From the NCBI RefSeq assembly GCF_009857535.1, contig NZ_WWCS01000005.1:310001-374000 (forward strand): a DNA stretch of 64,000 nt, written 5' to 3'. Below are positions 61,997-64,000 of this stretch, piece by piece. The DNA is from Duganella margarita. GTDB lineage: Bacteria; Pseudomonadota; Gammaproteobacteria; Burkholderiales; Burkholderiaceae_D. Numbering within the stretch: the first letter of the stretch is position 1; the number at the start of each line of letters is the position of its first letter. The position numbers and the translations under genes are program-made. A model generated the notes under the pieces. It was not told the DNA's origin, did no database searches, and saw only the letters and a list, made by a program, of their open reading frames with translations.

Positions 61997-64000
61997 CTAT
62001 GGAACCGATAGCGAATACGGCGCATCGGCGGCGCTGGCGCCGCGCCGGGTATTGGGCGCTGCCGACATCTCGAAGTCCAGCGTGGCGCCGCGCGTCAGCG
62101 CCGCATGGTCGATCCAGTTGTGGGCGTACGGCTTGCCGTTGACCTTCAGCGTCTGCACGTAGCGCTGCCGGTCGCTGTTGGCCGGCGCGCTAATGATGAC
62201 GGTTTTGCCATTCTCCAGATGCAGCGTGGCTTTCTTGAACAGCGGCGCGCCCAGCACGTACTGCGGCACCGCCGGCGTGACCGGGTAGAAGCCCAGCGCG
62301 GAGAACACATACCAGGCCGAGGTCTGGCCGTTGTCCTCGTCGCCGCAGTAGCCGTCCGGCGTGGCCTGGTACAGGCGGTTCATGGTCTCGCGCGCCCAGT
62401 ACTGGGTTTTCCACGGCGCGCCGGCGTAGCCGTACAGGTAGATCATGTGCTGGATCGGCTGGTTGCCATGCGCGTACTGGCCCATGTTCGCGATCTGCAT
62501 TTCGCGGATCTCGTGGATCACTTCACCGTAATAGCTCTCGTCAAACGTCGGCGGCAGCGTGAACACCTGATCCAGCTTGGCGACGAATTTTTCGCGCCCG
62601 CCCATCAGCTGCATCAGGCCATGCACGTCCTGGAACACCGACCAGGTGTAGTGCCAGCTATTGCCCTCGGTGAAGGCGTCGCCCCACTTGAAGGGATTGA
62701 ACGGCGACTGGAAACTGCCGTCCTGGTTCCGGCCGCGCATCAGGCCCGTCTCCGGATCGAACAGTTTTTGGTAGTTCATGGCGCGCTGCTTGTAGATGGC
62801 GATTTCCGACTCCGGCTTGCCGAGCGCTTTGCCCAGCTGCCAGATGGCGAAATCGTCGTAGGCATATTCCAGCGTGCGGGCGGCGTTCTCGTTGATCTTG
62901 ACGTCGTAGGGCACGTAGCCCAGGTCGTTGTAGTACTTGACGCCCTTGCGGCCGACGGCGTCCATAGGCCCTTCATTGTCGGCGCCGTGCTTGAGCGCCT
63001 GCCACAGCGTCTCGACATCGTAGCCGCGCAGGCCCTTGACGTAGGCTTCCGCCACCACCGAGGCCGAGTTATTGCCGATCATGACGTTGGCCAGGCCGGG
63101 ACTGGACCACTCGGGCAGCCAGCCGCCTTCCTTGTAGTCGTTGACCAGGCCCGCCTGCATCTCGCGGTTGATCGACGGGTACATCAGGTTCAGGAAGGGA
63201 TACAGCGCGCGGAAGGTGTCCCAGAAGCCGGTGCCGGCGAACATATAGCCGGGCAGGATCTGGCCGTTGTAGGGACTCCAGTGCACGATCTGGTTGTTGG
63301 CGTCGATCTCGTACAGCTTATTCGGGAAGAACAGCATGCGGTACAAGCTGGAATAGAAGGTGCGCGTCTGATCGACGCTGCCGCCTTCCACGCTGACGCG
63401 GCTGAGCGTCTTGTTCCAGACCGCCTTGCCCTTTTGCGCGGTGGCGTCGAAGCTGTCGTCGGCCAGTTCGCGCTTGAGGTTCAGCTCCGCCTGTTCCTCG
63501 CTGATGAAGGAGGAGGCCACGCGCATGCCGACCTTCTCGCCCTTCTCAGTCTTGAAGCCGACCACCGCGCCGCTATGGTTGCTGGCCAGTTCCGTCACGC
63601 CTTCCACCAGCTTGTCGCCGCTCCAGATGCGGGTGGAGGTGAACGGCTTGTCGAAGTAGATGACGAACCAGTTCTTGAAGTTCTTCGGCAGCGGACCGCG
63701 CGCATAGCGGGTGCTGTAGCCGACGATCTTGCGCTGCTCCGGCAGCACCTTGATGTACGAGCCCTTGTCGTAGGCGTCCACCACGACATAGGCTTCGTCG
63801 GTCTTCGGATAGGTAAAGCGGAACTGCGCGGCGCGTTCGGTCGGCGTGATTTCGGTGGTGACGTCAGAATCGGCCAGATAGACGCTGTAGTAGTACGGCT
63901 TGGCCACTTCCGCCTTGTGCGAGAACCAGCTGGCGCGGTCGTCCTGGGTGAAGCGTAGCTTGCCCGTCACCGGCATGACGGCGAACTGGCCGTAGTCGTT
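61997..64000 (-). CDS. GH92 alpha-mannosidase, 3' part
   Basis: The last 667 residues of a GH92 exo-alpha-mannosidase, the family of calcium-dependent alpha-1,2-mannosidases that trim mannose from glycans; the 5' part and any signal peptide are beyond base 64000. Family marks are AGTGFWDTFRALYPFLNLMY, EWSSPGLANVMIGNNSASVV, AYDDFAIWQLGKALGK, EGNSWHYTWSVFQD, GNQPIQHMIYLYGYAG and DGYCGDEDNGQTSAWYVFSA, the last carrying the catalytic acid region. It adds mannose-glycan breakdown to the glycosidases of the neighbourhood, but it is on the opposite strand to the amylase operon. Confidence 0.93.
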   Translation of the reverse strand, partial: NDYGQFAVMPVTGKLRFTQDDRASWFSHKAEVAKPYYYSVYLADSDVTTEITPTERAAQFRFTYPKTDEAYVVVDAYDKGSYIKVLPEQRKIVGYSTRYARGPLPKNFKNWFVIYFDKPFTSTRIWSGDKLVEGVTELASNHSGAVVGFKTEKGEKVGMRVASSFISEEQAELNLKRELADDSFDATAQKGKAVWNKTLSRVSVEGGSVDQTRTFYSSLYRMLFFPNKLYEIDANNQIVHWSPYNGQILPGYMFAGTGFWDTFRALYPFLNLMYPSINREMQAGLVNDYKEGGWLPEWSSPGLANVMIGNNSASVVAEAYVKGLRGYDVETLWQALKHGADNEGPMDAVGRKGVKYYNDLGYVPYDVKINENAARTLEYAYDDFAIWQLGKALGKPESEIAIYKQRAMNYQKLFDPETGLMRGRNQDGSFQSPFNPFKWGDAFTEGNSWHYTWSVFQDVHGLMQLMGGREKFVAKLDQVFTLPPTFDESYYGEVIHEIREMQIANMGQYAHGNQPIQHMIYLYGYAGAPWKTQYWARETMNRLYQATPDGYCGDEDNGQTSAWYVFSALGFYPVTPAVPQYVLGAPLFKKATLHLENGKTVIISAPANSDRQRYVQTLKVNGKPYAHNWIDHAALTRGATLDFEMSAAPNTRRGASAADAPYSLSVP

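Overview
The window is GC-rich, densely packed chromosomal DNA of a betaproteobacterium, most likely an Oxalobacteraceae member of the Duganella/Massilia/Janthinobacterium group. The basis is protein style: a phasin (polyhydroxyalkanoate granules), a HPII-type catalase, a large sugar-type TonB-dependent receptor with secreted glycosidases, many c-di-GMP and two-component proteins, and the short REP-like stem-loop pairs typical of such genomes. No rRNA, tRNA, transposase, integrase, phage gene or CRISPR array was seen. The genus call is inference.

Layout. 1-6.5 kb: the 5' part of a LivK-like amino-acid binding protein, a very unusual Gln/Ala-repeat protein, a DUF883 membrane-anchored stress protein and the large catalase KatE. 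6.5-17.1 kb: two convergent drug-export operons, an MFS/HlyD/NodT triad on the + strand and a NodT/adaptor/RND triad on the - strand that ends in a GyrI-like effector-binding protein. 17.3-23.1 kb: a receiver-kinase hybrid, an OhrR-type regulator with a 2OG-Fe dioxygenase (including a very clear promoter/operator), and an HD-GYP response regulator paired with a CHASE histidine kinase. 23.1-26.5 kb: a PhyH dioxygenase and sugar isomerase pair divergent from a LysR regulator, with a promoter and a matching inverted repeat near -65, followed by a small orphan protein. 26.5-36.7 kb: serine carboxypeptidase, M29-like aminopeptidase, an orphan, an 11-residue-repeat lipoprotein, a TPR-GGDEF cyclase, a heterodimeric MdlAB-type ABC exporter and a phasin. 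36.8-42.5 kb: cytosine deaminase, two overlapping GNAT acetyltransferases, a chemoreceptor and a GGDEF-EAL protein with a decayed EAL domain.

42.5-60.1 kb is an alpha-glucan utilisation region: secreted six-hairpin glycosidase, TonB-dependent receptor, GH31 alpha-glucosidase, sugar MFS importer, phosphoglucomutase and secreted GH13 alpha-amylase. Together they could bind and import oligosaccharides across the outer membrane, trim them in the periplasm, import the sugar and feed glucose phosphate into metabolism. The region is interrupted at 48.3-52.7 kb by an M2 dipeptidase and by a divergent pair: a predicted ribbon-helix-helix protein and a NERD-like/SF1 helicase protein. Three copies of an A/T-rich 10-mer lie in the intergenic space between that pair. 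This pair is the best candidate for an undescribed system. 60.1-64 kb holds a GAF-GGDEF-EAL phosphodiesterase with a decayed GGDEF domain and the 3' part of a GH92 mannosidase gene.

Start codons were adjusted to the best ribosome-binding site or family start wherever the longest frame looked wrong. All family calls come from reading motifs, not from searches.
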